A stretch of 35,612 bases of DNA from CAG-841 sp963614875 (GCA_963614875.1 CAVEFC010000014.1:1-35612), one strand, 5' to 3'; positions 7,805-17,182 are shown, counted from the first letter of the stretch. Translations and numbers: made by a program. Notes: generated by a model from the letters alone, not told the origin.

Positions 7805-8535
7805 CATTTTTTTGCAATTGCAAGCGGATCAAACATCAAATAATCCGCGGAAACAAGATAAAAATCAATATCCGCGTAGTTTATTTTCGCCGGAGCTTCG
7901 TAATTTCCGTGAATATGACCGTAATAGCAGCGTTCTATTCCGCCCCTGTAAAGCTCCATTATTATCTCGTCGCACATATAGCCCTTGAATATCGCCGGAA
8001 AGTGAAGAAACGCAATAATCTCTTTGCTTTCGCCGCGCTCCGCGGCGGCGTCGCGGAGCTTTTTCGCCGCGTCTATGCTCATTTTCAGCCTTACGACCTC
8101 CCGCGCGATTATCTTTTTGTTGTCTGCGCCGCGGGCAAGATTTTCCTTGTCGTCGCTGTACCATCCGCGCGATCCGCAGATTATGAAATCCTCCGTTTCG
8201 ATTGCGTTGTTCTGAAGAAAGCTCATCGTTTCGTATCCGCACGCGACAAGAAAATCGTCAAGCTTCTTTTTTGTCTGCCAATAATAATCGTGATTGCCCT
8301 TGAGCATTATCTTTTTCCCGGGAAGCGCCTCGATAAAATCGAAATCCGCCTTTGCCTCGTCAAGCGTCATCGCCCACGATATATCTCCGGGAATGACAAC
8401 CGTGTCCTCCGGCTTTATTTTCTTTTTCCAGTTTTCCTCTATCTTCTCGTCGTGACCGTTCCACCTCGTGCCGAAAATGTCCATCGGCTTTTTTACGGTG
8501 CGCGAAAGATGAAGATCTCCTATGGTGTAGAGCAA
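7801..8535 (-). CDS. Calcineurin-like metallophosphoesterase
   Basis: A 244-residue soluble phosphohydrolase. All metal-binding blocks of the family are present: DLH (Asp7, His9), GD (Asp51), GNHD (Asn81-Asp83), a central FLHFP block, and GHIHG near the C-terminus. It resembles the predicted phosphohydrolases of the COG1768 type; the substrate is unknown. The start is a TTG at 8533-8535, 8 nt after AGGGAGGC. The 3' end overlaps the tig promoter, so read-through into tig is likely. No convincing promoter of its own was found in the 160-nt gap upstream. Confidence 0.9.
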   Translation of the reverse strand: MLYTIGDLHLSRTVKKPMDIFGTRWNGHDEKIEENWKKKIKPEDTVVIPGDISWAMTLDEAKADFDFIEALPGKKIMLKGNHDYYWQTKKKLDDFLVACGYETMSFLQNNAIETEDFIICGSRGWYSDDKENLARGADNKKIIAREVVRLKMSIDAAKKLRDAAAERGESKEIIAFLHFPAIFKGYMCDEIIMELYRGGIERCYYGHIHGNYEAPAKINYADIDFYLVSADYLMFDPLAIAKKC

Positions 8536-8697
8536 GGGCGATTGCCTCCCTTTTCAGTATTTTTTGAAATTTTTTGTTTTTTGAATTCCGGCCGGCATAT
8601 TTCTTTCCGGTTCGGGCAAACTGTATTTGCCGATAAAAAGGCACAGATGTGATATGAAAGGATTTCCGGAGCTTTTCCGGATACGGAATATTACCGA

Positions 8698-8907
8698 ATG
8701 GAATTTGAAAACAAAGATATCCTCGGCACAGACAAAGCCACCTGCAAAACCTGCAAAAAGAACGGCGGCGTTTCGTGCGACGTTACAAACTGTGTTTATC
8801 ACGACGGCGACTGCACCTGCAAAGCCGACAGGATAAACGTCGGGCCCAGCTATGCCACAAGCTGCACGGACACCGTCTGCGCAACGTTCAGGCAGAAAAA
8901 TATCTGA
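8698..8907 (+). CDS. DUF1540 small Cys-rich protein
   Basis: A 69-residue protein with seven Cys in the pattern CxxC...C...C...C.C...C. The segment from SCDVTNCVYHDG to CTDTVCATF matches the DUF1540 domain, a short, probably metal-binding domain common in spore-forming Clostridia; its function is not established. It is the only plus-strand gene among minus-strand neighbours. The start is uncertain because only a poor SD (GGATACGGAA) precedes the ATG. Upstream is a perfect 6-bp hairpin, 8667-8682. Confidence 0.7.
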   Translation: MEFENKDILGTDKATCKTCKKNGGVSCDVTNCVYHDGDCTCKADRINVGPSYATSCTDTVCATFRQKNI

Positions 8908-8911
8908 GTAA

Positions 8912-8931
8912 AATGCGGCAAAAGCCGCATT
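8912..8931 (-). terminator. Terminator of the secA-to-dipeptidase run
   Basis: A perfect 8-bp stem (8912-8919 with 8924-8931) with an AAAA loop. It overlaps the dipeptidase stop codon and is followed on the minus strand by TTTT-like sequence. On the plus strand it lies just after the DUF1540 stop but lacks a T-run there. Confidence 0.65.
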
Positions 8932-9859
8932 ACATATATCTGCGGACAAATCTTTCCGCATTGTAAAAGAAAATATCCTGCGCCGTTTTTTCGCTCACTC
9001 CCGCGGAAAGAAGAGCCTCAAAAAGCCGCGGCATATCGGATACGTCCCTTATTCCCGCCGGCAAAGTCGCGCCGTCAAGATCGCCGCCTATGCATATGCT
9101 TTTTTCAAGCCCGATGTCAAGACAGTGCAGAATATGACGCACCGCGTCCGAAATATGCGCCGGCTTTGTATCGGAAATAAAAGCGTCCGCAAGGCAAACG
9201 CCTGTAATTCCGCCCGCTCCGGCGATTTTTTTCGCAAGATCGTCGGTTAAATTTCTGCGGTGCGAGGTTACGGCGCGGACGCCCGAATGGCTTGCTATCG
9301 CCGGAATTTTTCCGCTTTTGCAGATTTCAGTCGCTTCCTGTGCCATTCTGTCCGAGGCGTGCGAAAGATCTGCCGCCATTCCCAGCTCCGACAGTCTTTC
9401 CACAACCCTGCGCCCGAAATCCGTAAGACCGTTTTCGGTATCGTGCGCACCGCCGATGTCGCAGTCGCCCTTCCACACGAGCGTGAAAAACCTCGCGCCC
9501 GCAACATAAAGCGTATCGAGCCTTGAAATATCTTCGCAAAGCAGCCTGCCGCCCTCGATTCCGAGGAAAACGGGCTGTCTGCCCTCGGAAAAAGCCTTTG
9601 TCATATCGGCAGAGGTGCGACAAAAACAAAACTGCGGATTTTTCTCAAGCTCGCCCGTGAAATTATCGTAGATCTTGAAAAACTGCTCGTAGCATTCCTG
9701 CCCCGAAAGATCATTCTGCGACCAGATATCCGTTATCTGCGCGTATTTATCAAAGCCGCGCGTTTTTTCCGCCGTTATGTGCGTCTGTCCCGACGCAAGC
9801 GGCGTTTTTCTTTTGTAAAGCTCAAAGGGCGTGTCGCAGTGAAGGTCAAAGTAATTCAT
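8930..9859 (-). CDS. Membrane dipeptidase (peptidase family M19, renal dipeptidase-like)
   Basis: A 309-residue zinc dipeptidase of the amidohydrolase fold. The N-terminal HxD motif (His7, Asp9), Glu102 in LGIEGG, His167 in DLSHAS and His191 in SHSGVRAV are the metal ligands expected for M19. Members cleave dipeptides, often with a D- or dehydro residue at the C-side. There is no signal peptide, so it should be cytosolic. The ATG is preceded by GGGGGAAT. It is the last gene before the terminator, 25 nt after yraN. Confidence 0.93.
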   Translation of the reverse strand: MNYFDLHCDTPFELYKRKTPLASGQTHITAEKTRGFDKYAQITDIWSQNDLSGQECYEQFFKIYDNFTGELEKNPQFCFCRTSADMTKAFSEGRQPVFLGIEGGRLLCEDISRLDTLYVAGARFFTLVWKGDCDIGGAHDTENGLTDFGRRVVERLSELGMAADLSHASDRMAQEATEICKSGKIPAIASHSGVRAVTSHRRNLTDDLAKKIAGAGGITGVCLADAFISDTKPAHISDAVRHILHCLDIGLEKSICIGGDLDGATLPAGIRDVSDMPRLFEALLSAGVSEKTAQDIFFYNAERFVRRYM

Positions 9860-9884
9860 AGTATTCCCCCGAAAAATAAATATG

Positions 9885-10271
9885 TCAGACCGTCACGTTT
9901 TTTATATGCACGATTCCCTTTTCCGAAAGGGCGGGCGCGCCGTCTTCCTCTTTTATATATACTTCAATCACGTCTATTCTCGGTTTTTTTACGCATTTTG
10001 TTTCGTACAGATACTGCCTCGCGCAAAGCACCATATTTTCAAGCTTCTTTTTCGTCACCGCCGAAGCCGGACGTCCGAACCTGAGCGAAAATTCGGCGTC
10101 AGTTCTCGTCTTGACCTCGACAAAAAGAATTTCGCTTTCGTTTTCGCAGATTATATCGGTTTCTATGTGTCCGAAATGGACGTTTCTTCCCGTTATCGTA
10201 TAGCCCTCTTTTTCAAGATATCCTGCGGCGATATCCTCGCCCGCCGAGCCGAATTTTCTTTTATTTTTCAT
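9885..10271 (-). CDS. yraN: YraN/UPF0102 family endonuclease-like protein
   Basis: A 128-residue protein with the UPF0102 pattern: GxxGEDIAAGYLEKEGY near the start, then an E-x-D and a VEVKTR motif (FVEVKTRTDAEF). These are the acidic/Lys residues of a restriction-endonuclease-like fold related to Holliday-junction nucleases. No precise function is established for the family. I chose the ATG at 10269-10271 over an upstream in-frame TTG (10287-10289), since the sequence from MKNKRKFG matches the family start. The gene overlaps the end of rnhB by 11 nt, a frequent pairing (rnhB-yraN). Confidence 0.85.
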   Translation of the reverse strand: MKNKRKFGSAGEDIAAGYLEKEGYTITGRNVHFGHIETDIICENESEILFVEVKTRTDAEFSLRFGRPASAVTKKKLENMVLCARQYLYETKCVKKPRIDVIEVYIKEEDGAPALSEKGIVHIKNVTV

Positions 10272-10872
10272 TTTTCGCCCTGTCGACAAAGGAAAGAAAG
10301 CTCCTTCTGTGCTCCGGACACGGTCCGAGTCTTATCACGGCTTCCATATGCGCCTTTGTGGGATAACCCTTATGTACCGCAAAATTATATTCGGGATATT
10401 TTCTGTCAAGCTCAATGCACTGACGGTCACGCGTGACCTTTGCGATTATCGAAGCCGCCGCTATCGAAAAGCTTTTGGAATCTCCCTTTACAATCGTTTC
10501 AAGCGGAATGTCAAAGTCCTTTGCGCGATTTCCGTCTATAAGCGCGTAGTCTGCCTTCTGCGGAAGTCCGTCTATCGCGCGCTTCATCGCAAGCATGGTC
10601 GCGCCGAGAATGTTATATTCGTCTATTTCGGCGGGAGTTGCCCACGCCACCGACCATATCGTTTTTTCGGTTATTATCTCATAAAGAGCTTCGCGCTCCT
10701 TTTCGGAAAGCTTTTTGGAATCGTCAAGTCCGTCTATTATAAGTCCCTGCGGCATTATAACCGCTCCCGCAACGACGTTTCCCGCAAGCGGACCTCTGCC
10801 CGCTTCGTCCACGCCGCATATGTTTACAAAGCCTTTTTCTCTTGCGGCATTTTCAAATTCGTAGCTCGGCAT
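10261..10872 (-). CDS. rnhB: Ribonuclease HII
   Basis: A 203-residue enzyme that removes ribonucleotides from DNA and RNA:DNA hybrids. The GVDEAGRGPLAG motif (Asp22, Glu23) supplies two of the acidic catalytic residues; DSKKLSE and the SIIAKVTRD block also match. Length is normal. Its ATG overlaps the rbgA stop (TAATG), indicating translational coupling. Confidence 0.95.
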   Translation of the reverse strand: MPSYEFENAAREKGFVNICGVDEAGRGPLAGNVVAGAVIMPQGLIIDGLDDSKKLSEKEREALYEIITEKTIWSVAWATPAEIDEYNILGATMLAMKRAIDGLPQKADYALIDGNRAKDFDIPLETIVKGDSKSFSIAAASIIAKVTRDRQCIELDRKYPEYNFAVHKGYPTKAHMEAVIRLGPCPEHRRSFLSFVDRAKNEK

Positions 10873-11747
10873 TATTTTTTACCTCTCGGTCTTTCAAACG
10901 ATATTCTTCCTATTTTTCCTCCGCGAAGCTCGTCGAGCAGCATCTTCGCCGTGCGCGAAAAATCAACCTCGCCCCCACGTACAAGAAAGCCTCTTTTTCT
11001 GCCTATCGCTTCAACCGTTTCCCAAGACTGCGTCTCCTCCGAAACAGCGTCCCCGCTTATGCCGTATCTCTGTATCAGAAGCTGCGGATATATTTCTTTC
11101 AGCCTTGCGCAAAGCACGGTGGCAAGCTCATCCGTATCCATTATGTCGTCCTTTATCGCGCCCGTGATTGCAAGATTTTCGCCGACTCTTCTCTCGTCGA
11201 ACTTCGGCCAGAGCACTCCCGGCGTGTCGAGCAGGTCTATTCCTATCGACGTCGTTACCCACTGCTTGTTCAGCGTGACGCCCGGGCGATCCTCCACCTT
11301 TGCCTTTTTGTCCGCGGCAAGACGGTTTATAAGCGAGCTTTTGCCCACGTTCGGAATTCCCACTATCATCGCGCGAAGGTGACGTCCGTCCATACCCTTG
11401 TCCTGCCAGCTTTTCAGCTTTTCCGCGCAGAGTCTGCGCGCGGCTGGAGCGATCTCCGCTATTCCCTCGTTTGTTTTGCAGTCATAGAATATGGCGTTTT
11501 CTCCGTATTCGGCAAAATATCTTTTCCATTCCGCCGTAACCTCCGGATCCGCCTGCGCGCTTTTGCTCAGAAGCACAAGCCTCGGCTTTTGAGCGGTAAG
11601 TCTTTTTATCTCCGGATTTTCGGAGGAAGCCGGTATTCTGCTGTCGCGAACCTCTATCGTAAGATCCACCTGTTTTAAGTTTTCGGCAATCATACGGCGT
11701 GTCTTCGCCATATGTCCCGGAAACCACTGTATCTGTGTAGATGGCAT
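10872..11747 (-). CDS. rbgA: Ribosome biogenesis GTPase RbgA (YlqF), circularly permuted
   Basis: A 291-residue GTPase needed for late 50S assembly in B. subtilis. The N-terminus (WFPGHMAKTRR) and permuted order G4-G5-G1-G2-G3 are typical: G1 GIPNVGKSS (130-138), G2 within PGVTLNK, G3 DTPG (174-177). The G4 motif, normally NKxD, reads SKSA (61-64), so both guanine-specificity residues are replaced; I checked this in the DNA. A C-terminal RNA-binding-like domain follows. It sits upstream of rnhB as in Bacillus. Confidence 0.93.
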   Translation of the reverse strand: MPSTQIQWFPGHMAKTRRMIAENLKQVDLTIEVRDSRIPASSENPEIKRLTAQKPRLVLLSKSAQADPEVTAEWKRYFAEYGENAIFYDCKTNEGIAEIAPAARRLCAEKLKSWQDKGMDGRHLRAMIVGIPNVGKSSLINRLAADKKAKVEDRPGVTLNKQWVTTSIGIDLLDTPGVLWPKFDERRVGENLAITGAIKDDIMDTDELATVLCARLKEIYPQLLIQRYGISGDAVSEETQSWETVEAIGRKRGFLVRGGEVDFSRTAKMLLDELRGGKIGRISFERPRGKK

Positions 11748-11786
11748 TGTTTTTCAGCCGTCCTCTCTTTTCAGGTTTGCAGGATT

Positions 11787-12422
11787 TTATCCTGCCGATT
11801 TCACTGCTCCGAACGAGGAAAGCGGAAGCAGGCTGAACACCACCTTGCCCAGCACCTCGTTCTCGCGGACAAGCCCGACGTAAATGCTTCTGCTGTCGGA
11901 CGATTCGTTTCTGTTGTCGCCCATCACGAACAGATACCCGTCGGGTATCGTCATATTTCCCGCTTCGTCCAGATATGAGCTGTAAACCGAATAATATTCT
12001 TCTTTGTCCATCGAAACGCCCGGAACGACTTTTACATAGTCCTCGTCCGTTACTTTTCCGTCAACGGTCACTTCCCACTTGTCGAAATCTATATGAAGCG
12101 TCTGTCCGCCCGTGGCTATGACTCTCTTCACAAGCGGACTTTCAAAATATCCGCCGTTCTGCTGAACCACCACAATATCGCCATGCTTCGGGGTGTAGAA
12201 CATATCGCTCATTATAAGCACCTGCCCGTCGGACAGGGTATCGTTCATCGAATGACCGCGCACTGTCGCAATTCTCATTATAAACGAAAGCATTACGACA
12301 ACTATCGTGACCGCCGCCGCGAAAACCTCTATCCAGTCGTAAATACCTTCTCTTCTTTTGTCCCGACGCTTAAGCTCGTCTTCGGGGCTTTCGCCGGTTA
12401 TCGTTTCTTCGTTATTATCCAT
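11787..12422 (-). CDS. lepB: Signal peptidase I
   Basis: A 211-residue membrane serine protease that removes signal peptides after export. It has a short cytosolic N-terminus, one TM (about 33-50), catalytic Ser58 in RGHSMNDTL, catalytic Lys99 in LVKRVIATGG, and the conserved MGDNRNESSDSR box near the C-terminus. SD GGAGGG lies 6 nt before the ATG. It shares the run with secA, so export and processing genes are together. Its use of a single TM is typical of Bacillota SipS-type enzymes. Confidence 0.95.
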   Translation of the reverse strand: MDNNEETITGESPEDELKRRDKRREGIYDWIEVFAAAVTIVVVMLSFIMRIATVRGHSMNDTLSDGQVLIMSDMFYTPKHGDIVVVQQNGGYFESPLVKRVIATGGQTLHIDFDKWEVTVDGKVTDEDYVKVVPGVSMDKEEYYSVYSSYLDEAGNMTIPDGYLFVMGDNRNESSDSRSIYVGLVRENEVLGKVVFSLLPLSSFGAVKSAG

Positions 12423-12440
12423 AATAATCCCTCCGAAAAT

Positions 12441-13784
12441 TCATTTTTCCGTTTCGCTGAGAATCCCGTCCCCCGCGATCTCCGCCGATATCGTCATCGC
12501 GGCGCAAAGAACAAGCCTCGCTACCCAACCCATAGAATATATCGTGCTTATATCGCCCAGCGGCGACAGAATTATCGCCGCAACCGACACCGCGGCGTAT
12601 ATGCACTGCAACACAAACGTCGCCGTCACACGCTTTTTGAGCCGTTTTTTTACGGCACTTCCCTGTTTTCCTTCAAAGCCGTAATCGCCCTGCCAGCCGA
12701 CGCATTTTTCTATCATTCCGAATTGAGCTTTTCTTATGACGGCAAATATCGCCACCGCTGTCGCAAGCGCAACCGTTTCCGCTATCGCGTAAGGAACAAA
12801 CGCCGCGAAAAAGCCTTCGACCTCGTATGGATAAAGTCTTTCTCCGAATTTTCCTCCGTAGACAAAGCCGAGCACCATCGCCGCAACCGAAACCGCGGTG
12901 AATATTCCGCAAAGCCACAGCAGCTTTTTGCGGTATTCCGCAAAGAAATACCCTCCGAGCAAAACAGCCGCCGCCGCAAGAAGCCCGAAAGCGTATTCGG
13001 GTATATACGGAAGCGAATTTATCGGTATTCCGGCAAAAAATATCAGCGACGCCGCGTATATCGCGGAAAAACGCTTTGCGTATCTTTTTTTCCACAGCGA
13101 ACCGTCCGGCGTTATCTCGGCATCATATTTTCCGAGGACGGCGTTCTCAAATTCCTTGTCGGAGCGAAGCTCATAAAAGCATTTCAGCACCGATACAAGC
13201 CACACTATGCCTATCACAAGCGAAAGCGCCGTGCAGATAACCGTCGCCGCGTTTATCACCGATTCGATATTTTCGCCGCTTCCTCCGGAAACTATATCCT
13301 GCTCTTTTTTCTCAAAAAACAGCGGCATCGAAAGCGGTATCACCGCCATGGCCGACCTTATGACAAAAAACATCGACGAAAGCGTTGCCGCTCCCGAAAA
13401 GGCTTCCTCGCTGCCCCTGTCAACAAGTCTTACGCGCAGATCGTCTGCGCCGACAAGCAGCTTTTTCATTGCGGGAATGATAAAAATACATTCCAGAAGC
13501 CACGCTGCAAACGCAAGCGAAAGCTTTGTATAATTGTCCGCGCCAAAAGAAAACACCATCGCAACGAGAGCAAAAAGTCCTGCCCACGCCGCCTTTTCAA
13601 AGCCTTTTTTCGCTTCCTCCAGATCGGGAGAAATATCTGCCATACGGCTTATTCCGTAAAGTATAAGCAATATACCGAAAACGTCCGGAAGAATATCGAT
13701 TATGTTTATGCACGGATTGAACAGCATAACCGTCCCCGCCATAACAAATCCGAGTCTGCCGCGCTTTCTGCCGGAGCCCGTCAT
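12441..13784 (-). CDS. Polytopic membrane protein of unknown function (pair member 1)
   Basis: A 447-residue protein, not recognised. It has about ten hydrophobic segments separated by short Lys/Arg/Glu-rich loops. The N-terminal block (VMLFNPCINIIDILPDVFG, then LLILYGISRM) resembles the start of the 218-residue protein encoded just upstream, so both seem to share an N-terminal module of two TM helices separated by a conserved I-DI-PD motif. The genes overlap as ATGA (13781-13784), meaning coupled translation and possibly a heteromeric complex. It lies between secA and lepB, but there is no direct sign of a role in export. Confidence 0.8.
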   Translation of the reverse strand: MTGSGRKRGRLGFVMAGTVMLFNPCINIIDILPDVFGILLILYGISRMADISPDLEEAKKGFEKAAWAGLFALVAMVFSFGADNYTKLSLAFAAWLLECIFIIPAMKKLLVGADDLRVRLVDRGSEEAFSGAATLSSMFFVIRSAMAVIPLSMPLFFEKKEQDIVSGGSGENIESVINAATVICTALSLVIGIVWLVSVLKCFYELRSDKEFENAVLGKYDAEITPDGSLWKKRYAKRFSAIYAASLIFFAGIPINSLPYIPEYAFGLLAAAAVLLGGYFFAEYRKKLLWLCGIFTAVSVAAMVLGFVYGGKFGERLYPYEVEGFFAAFVPYAIAETVALATAVAIFAVIRKAQFGMIEKCVGWQGDYGFEGKQGSAVKKRLKKRVTATFVLQCIYAAVSVAAIILSPLGDISTIYSMGWVARLVLCAAMTISAEIAGDGILSETEK

Positions 13785-14437
13785 TTCTTTTCCTCCTTGT
13801 TTTTGCCCTTTTCGATTATGTCGAACGGCGTAGGAAGCTTATGCTTTTTGTCGGGCATATCTTCTTCGCCCTCAAGGCATATCCACCGGTAGCACGACAA
13901 AAGCAGAGCCAGCATATAGCATACGAAAAGCACCTCGGCTATATAGCCTATTCTCATAGTCCAGCTGAGCGCGCCGCTTATCGTTTCTCCCTCCGCCGTC
14001 GATGATATCTTATTTACCGCATAAGACCACGCGAGCCTTCCGCAAAGAACCATTATTACGGCGAGCGGAACAGCCGTCGCGCCTCTTACGCGGATTTTCA
14101 AAAGCCCCGTTTCCGCGGCTATTTTCGATATCGAAACCGCAAGGCTTATATCGAACGCCGCAAGAAAAACGGTGTATAAAAGCTGTAGCACCGTCACGAC
14201 AGGCGATGCTCCGATCACCGAAAGCGTCAGAAGCAGCTGATATCCCCAGCACACAAGCGAAAATACAATGCCGAACGCCGAAAGCCGCTTTGTAAGGTCA
14301 AAGCACCGGCAGTATCTGCACGCGTGGGAAAAGCCCTCAAGCATTATCAGAAATCCTATAAAGTCCGGCGTTATATCAATGTTTCCTACCGTCGGGAACA
14401 TAAAAAGCCAGCCTAAAAACATCCAACCGAAGCCCAA
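13781..14437 (-). CDS. Polytopic membrane protein of unknown function (pair member 2)
   Basis: A 218-residue protein, not recognised, with about six hydrophobic segments and a Lys-rich cytoplasmic tail. The start is a TTG at 14435-14437, 7-8 nt after GGAGG and 15 nt past the secA stop. The N-terminal block FPTVGNIDITPDFIGFLIML parallels the start of the next gene's product. It overlaps that gene by 4 nt. Confidence 0.8.
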   Translation of the reverse strand: MGFGWMFLGWLFMFPTVGNIDITPDFIGFLIMLEGFSHACRYCRCFDLTKRLSAFGIVFSLVCWGYQLLLTLSVIGASPVVTVLQLLYTVFLAAFDISLAVSISKIAAETGLLKIRVRGATAVPLAVIMVLCGRLAWSYAVNKISSTAEGETISGALSWTMRIGYIAEVLFVCYMLALLLSCYRWICLEGEEDMPDKKHKLPTPFDIIEKGKNKEEKK

Positions 14438-14452
14438 ATTTTATCCTCCGTA

Positions 14453-17182
14453 TCAGTTATCCGCGCCCGCGTTTCTTCCGCAGCACTGCTTGTATTTCTT
14501 TCCGCTTCCGCACGGACAGGGATCGTTTCTGCCTATTTTTTCAAAGCTCTTTTTGACAACGGGCTGACGTTTTTCCGCCTTGCCGCCGAGATTTTTCAGC
14601 TCCGCCTGCTTCTGAGCGGCGGCGGCTTTTGCCTTCGCCTCCTGAACGGGCGAAGCAAAAAGCAGAAATCTTACCGTTTCTTCGCGGATTTTTTCTATCA
14701 TTTCGTCGAACATTTCACTGCCCGCTATGCGATATTCCGTTATCGGATTGCGCTGTGCCAGCGACGAAAGTCCGACTCCGTCACGGAGATCGTCCATAGC
14801 GTCAAGATGTTCTCTCCACGCTCTGTCTACCGCCGTAAGGAGTGCAAAACGCATAAGGTCGCCTATCCTGTCTCCGAATATTGTTTTCTGCGCCTCATAT
14901 ATGCGGTTTATGCGGTCGCAAAGACGGGTTTCAAGCTCCTCGCGGCTTATATCGCCGTTTTCATACGAAAGCTCTTCCTTTGAAAGCAGCCAGAAAAGAC
15001 GTTCCTTTACCGCGCCCATATCGAGCCCACCGTCCGCCGTGCAGATATCGAGCGCCGAAGGAACAACGCTTTTCAGCATATCGTTTATCGTTCCGCTTAT
15101 GTCCTCTCCGTCGAGAACCTCTCTGCGCTGCTTGTAAATGACCGTCCTCTGCTGATTCATAACGTCATCGTATTCAAGAACGGTCTTTCTTCTGTTGAAG
15201 TTTTCGCCTTCAAGACGCTTCTGCGACGATTCTATCGTGTTTGAAATTATCTTTGCTTCTATCGGCTCGTCCTCCGGAAGTCCGAGTCTTTCCACAATGC
15301 CGACAACCCTCTCCGAGCCGAAAAGACGCATAAGATCGTCTTCGAGCGAAAGGAAAAATCTGCTCTCGCCGGGATCGCCCTGACGTCCGGAACGACCGCG
15401 CAGCTGATTGTCTATACGGCGGCTTTCGTGTCTTTCCGTGCCGAGAATAAAAAGTCCGCCCGCTTCTCTTACCCTGTCCGCCTCGGGCGCCGTCTCGGCT
15501 CTGAACCTGTCAAGCGAGCTTCTGTAAAGCTCTCTCGCCCCGCGGATCGTATCGTCTATATTTTCGCTCATTCCCGTGGCAAGCGATATCTGTTCTTCGT
15601 CGTAGCCGGCTTTTTTAAGCTCGTTTTTCGCAAGAAATTCCGCGTTGCCGCCGAGCATTATATCCGTACCGCGTCCCGCCATGTTCGTCGATATCGTCAC
15701 CGCGCCGAATTTGCCCGCCTGAGCGACTATCTCCGCCTCGCGCTGATGCTGCTTTGCGTTCAGCACGTTATGCTGTATGCCCTCCTTTTTGAGAAGCGCC
15801 GAAAGATATTCGGATTTTTCCACCGAAACCGTGCCGACAAGCACCGGCTGACCTTTTTCGTGACATTTTCTTATCTGGTTTATTATCGCGCGGTATTTTC
15901 CGGCGGTGTTTTTATATACAACGTCGTTGCGGTCAATTCTTATCATCGGCTTGTTTGTCGGAACCTCGACAACGTCAAGACCGTAGATTTCACGGAATTC
16001 GTTTTCCTCGGTGAGCGCCGTTCCCGTCATACCCGAAAGCTTTGAATAAAGACGGAAAAGATTCTGATACGTTATCGTCGCAAGCGTCTGATTTTCATTC
16101 TGAATATCGACGCGCTCCTTTGCTTCTATCGCCTGATGCAGACCGTTTGAAAAGCGTTTGCCGGGCATTATTCTTCCCGTAAACGAATCGACTATAAGCA
16201 CCTTGCCCTCGGCAACGACGTAATCGACGTCGCGCTTCATAACGCCGTGAGCGTGAAGCGCCTCGTTTATATAGTGATAAAGCGAATTGTTTTCGGGATC
16301 GGAAAGGTTTTCTATACCGAAGAAAGCCTCCGCCTTTGCGACGCCTCTCGACGTAAGGGTTGCTCTTTTGCCCTTTTCGTCAACGATGTAATCCTCCGTC
16401 ACGTCCTCGTTGTCGCTCTTGGTGTCCATTTCCTTTACCACCTTTGCGCGCAGACGGCGGACAAAGGCGTCCGCTTTTTTATACATATCGTCCGACTTTT
16501 CGCCCTGCCCCGATATGATAAGCGGCGTTCTCGCCTCGTCTATCAGTATGGAGTCCACCTCGTCCACTATGGCAAAATGCAGCTCGCGCTGGACAAGTCC
16601 GTCGTGGGTTTTCGCCATATTGTCACGAAGATAGTCAAAGCCTATTTCCGTGTTTGTTCCGTACGTTATATCTGCGGCGTAGGCTTTCTTTTTCTCTTCG
16701 GTGCTCTGCGCCTGAAGAACAAGCCCCGTCGTCAGACCGAGAAAGCCGTAAACCTTTCCCATTTCCTCGCTGTCGCGGCGGGCAAGATATTCGTTTACCG
16801 TGACGATGTGAACGCCCTTGCCCGTGAGCGCGTTCAGATAAGCCGGCATGGTTGCGACAAGCGTTTTTCCTTCGCCCGTTTTCATCTCGGCTATTCTGCC
16901 CTGATGCAGAATTATTCCGCCGAGCAGCTGAACTCTGTACGGCTTTTTGCCTATGGCGCGCGCGGCGGCTTCTCTTACCGCGGCGAACGCTTCCGGCAGG
17001 ATATCGTCAAGGGTTTCCCCCGCGGAAAGTCTTTGCCTGAAGGTATCCGTCATCGCGCGAAGCTCGCCGTCGCTCATATTTTCATATTTTCCGGAAAGCA
17101 AGTCCGTTTTATCGACAATCGGCATAAGCTTTTTTATCTGACGTTCGCTGTATGTTCCGAAAATTTTATCAACAATCGACAT
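14453..17182 (-). CDS. secA: Preprotein translocase ATPase SecA
   Basis: A 909-residue motor that drives proteins through SecYEG. Walker A GEGKT (103-107), DEVD Walker B (207-210), the SILIDEARTPLIISG block, the MAGRGTDIMLGG and GRSGRQGDPG motifs of nucleotide-binding domain 2, and a C-terminal SEC-C zinc motif (CPCGSGKKYKQCC) are all present. I place the start at ATG 17180-17182 (MSIVDKIFG), which follows AGAGGAG. An in-frame extension to 17224 lacks an SD. It begins the long minus-strand run down to the dipeptidase gene. A TATAAT on the minus strand near 17245-17255 may be its -10, without a clear -35. Confidence 0.97.
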   Translation of the reverse strand: MSIVDKIFGTYSERQIKKLMPIVDKTDLLSGKYENMSDGELRAMTDTFRQRLSAGETLDDILPEAFAAVREAAARAIGKKPYRVQLLGGIILHQGRIAEMKTGEGKTLVATMPAYLNALTGKGVHIVTVNEYLARRDSEEMGKVYGFLGLTTGLVLQAQSTEEKKKAYAADITYGTNTEIGFDYLRDNMAKTHDGLVQRELHFAIVDEVDSILIDEARTPLIISGQGEKSDDMYKKADAFVRRLRAKVVKEMDTKSDNEDVTEDYIVDEKGKRATLTSRGVAKAEAFFGIENLSDPENNSLYHYINEALHAHGVMKRDVDYVVAEGKVLIVDSFTGRIMPGKRFSNGLHQAIEAKERVDIQNENQTLATITYQNLFRLYSKLSGMTGTALTEENEFREIYGLDVVEVPTNKPMIRIDRNDVVYKNTAGKYRAIINQIRKCHEKGQPVLVGTVSVEKSEYLSALLKKEGIQHNVLNAKQHQREAEIVAQAGKFGAVTISTNMAGRGTDIMLGGNAEFLAKNELKKAGYDEEQISLATGMSENIDDTIRGARELYRSSLDRFRAETAPEADRVREAGGLFILGTERHESRRIDNQLRGRSGRQGDPGESRFFLSLEDDLMRLFGSERVVGIVERLGLPEDEPIEAKIISNTIESSQKRLEGENFNRRKTVLEYDDVMNQQRTVIYKQRREVLDGEDISGTINDMLKSVVPSALDICTADGGLDMGAVKERLFWLLSKEELSYENGDISREELETRLCDRINRIYEAQKTIFGDRIGDLMRFALLTAVDRAWREHLDAMDDLRDGVGLSSLAQRNPITEYRIAGSEMFDEMIEKIREETVRFLLFASPVQEAKAKAAAAQKQAELKNLGGKAEKRQPVVKKSFEKIGRNDPCPCGSGKKYKQCCGRNAGADN

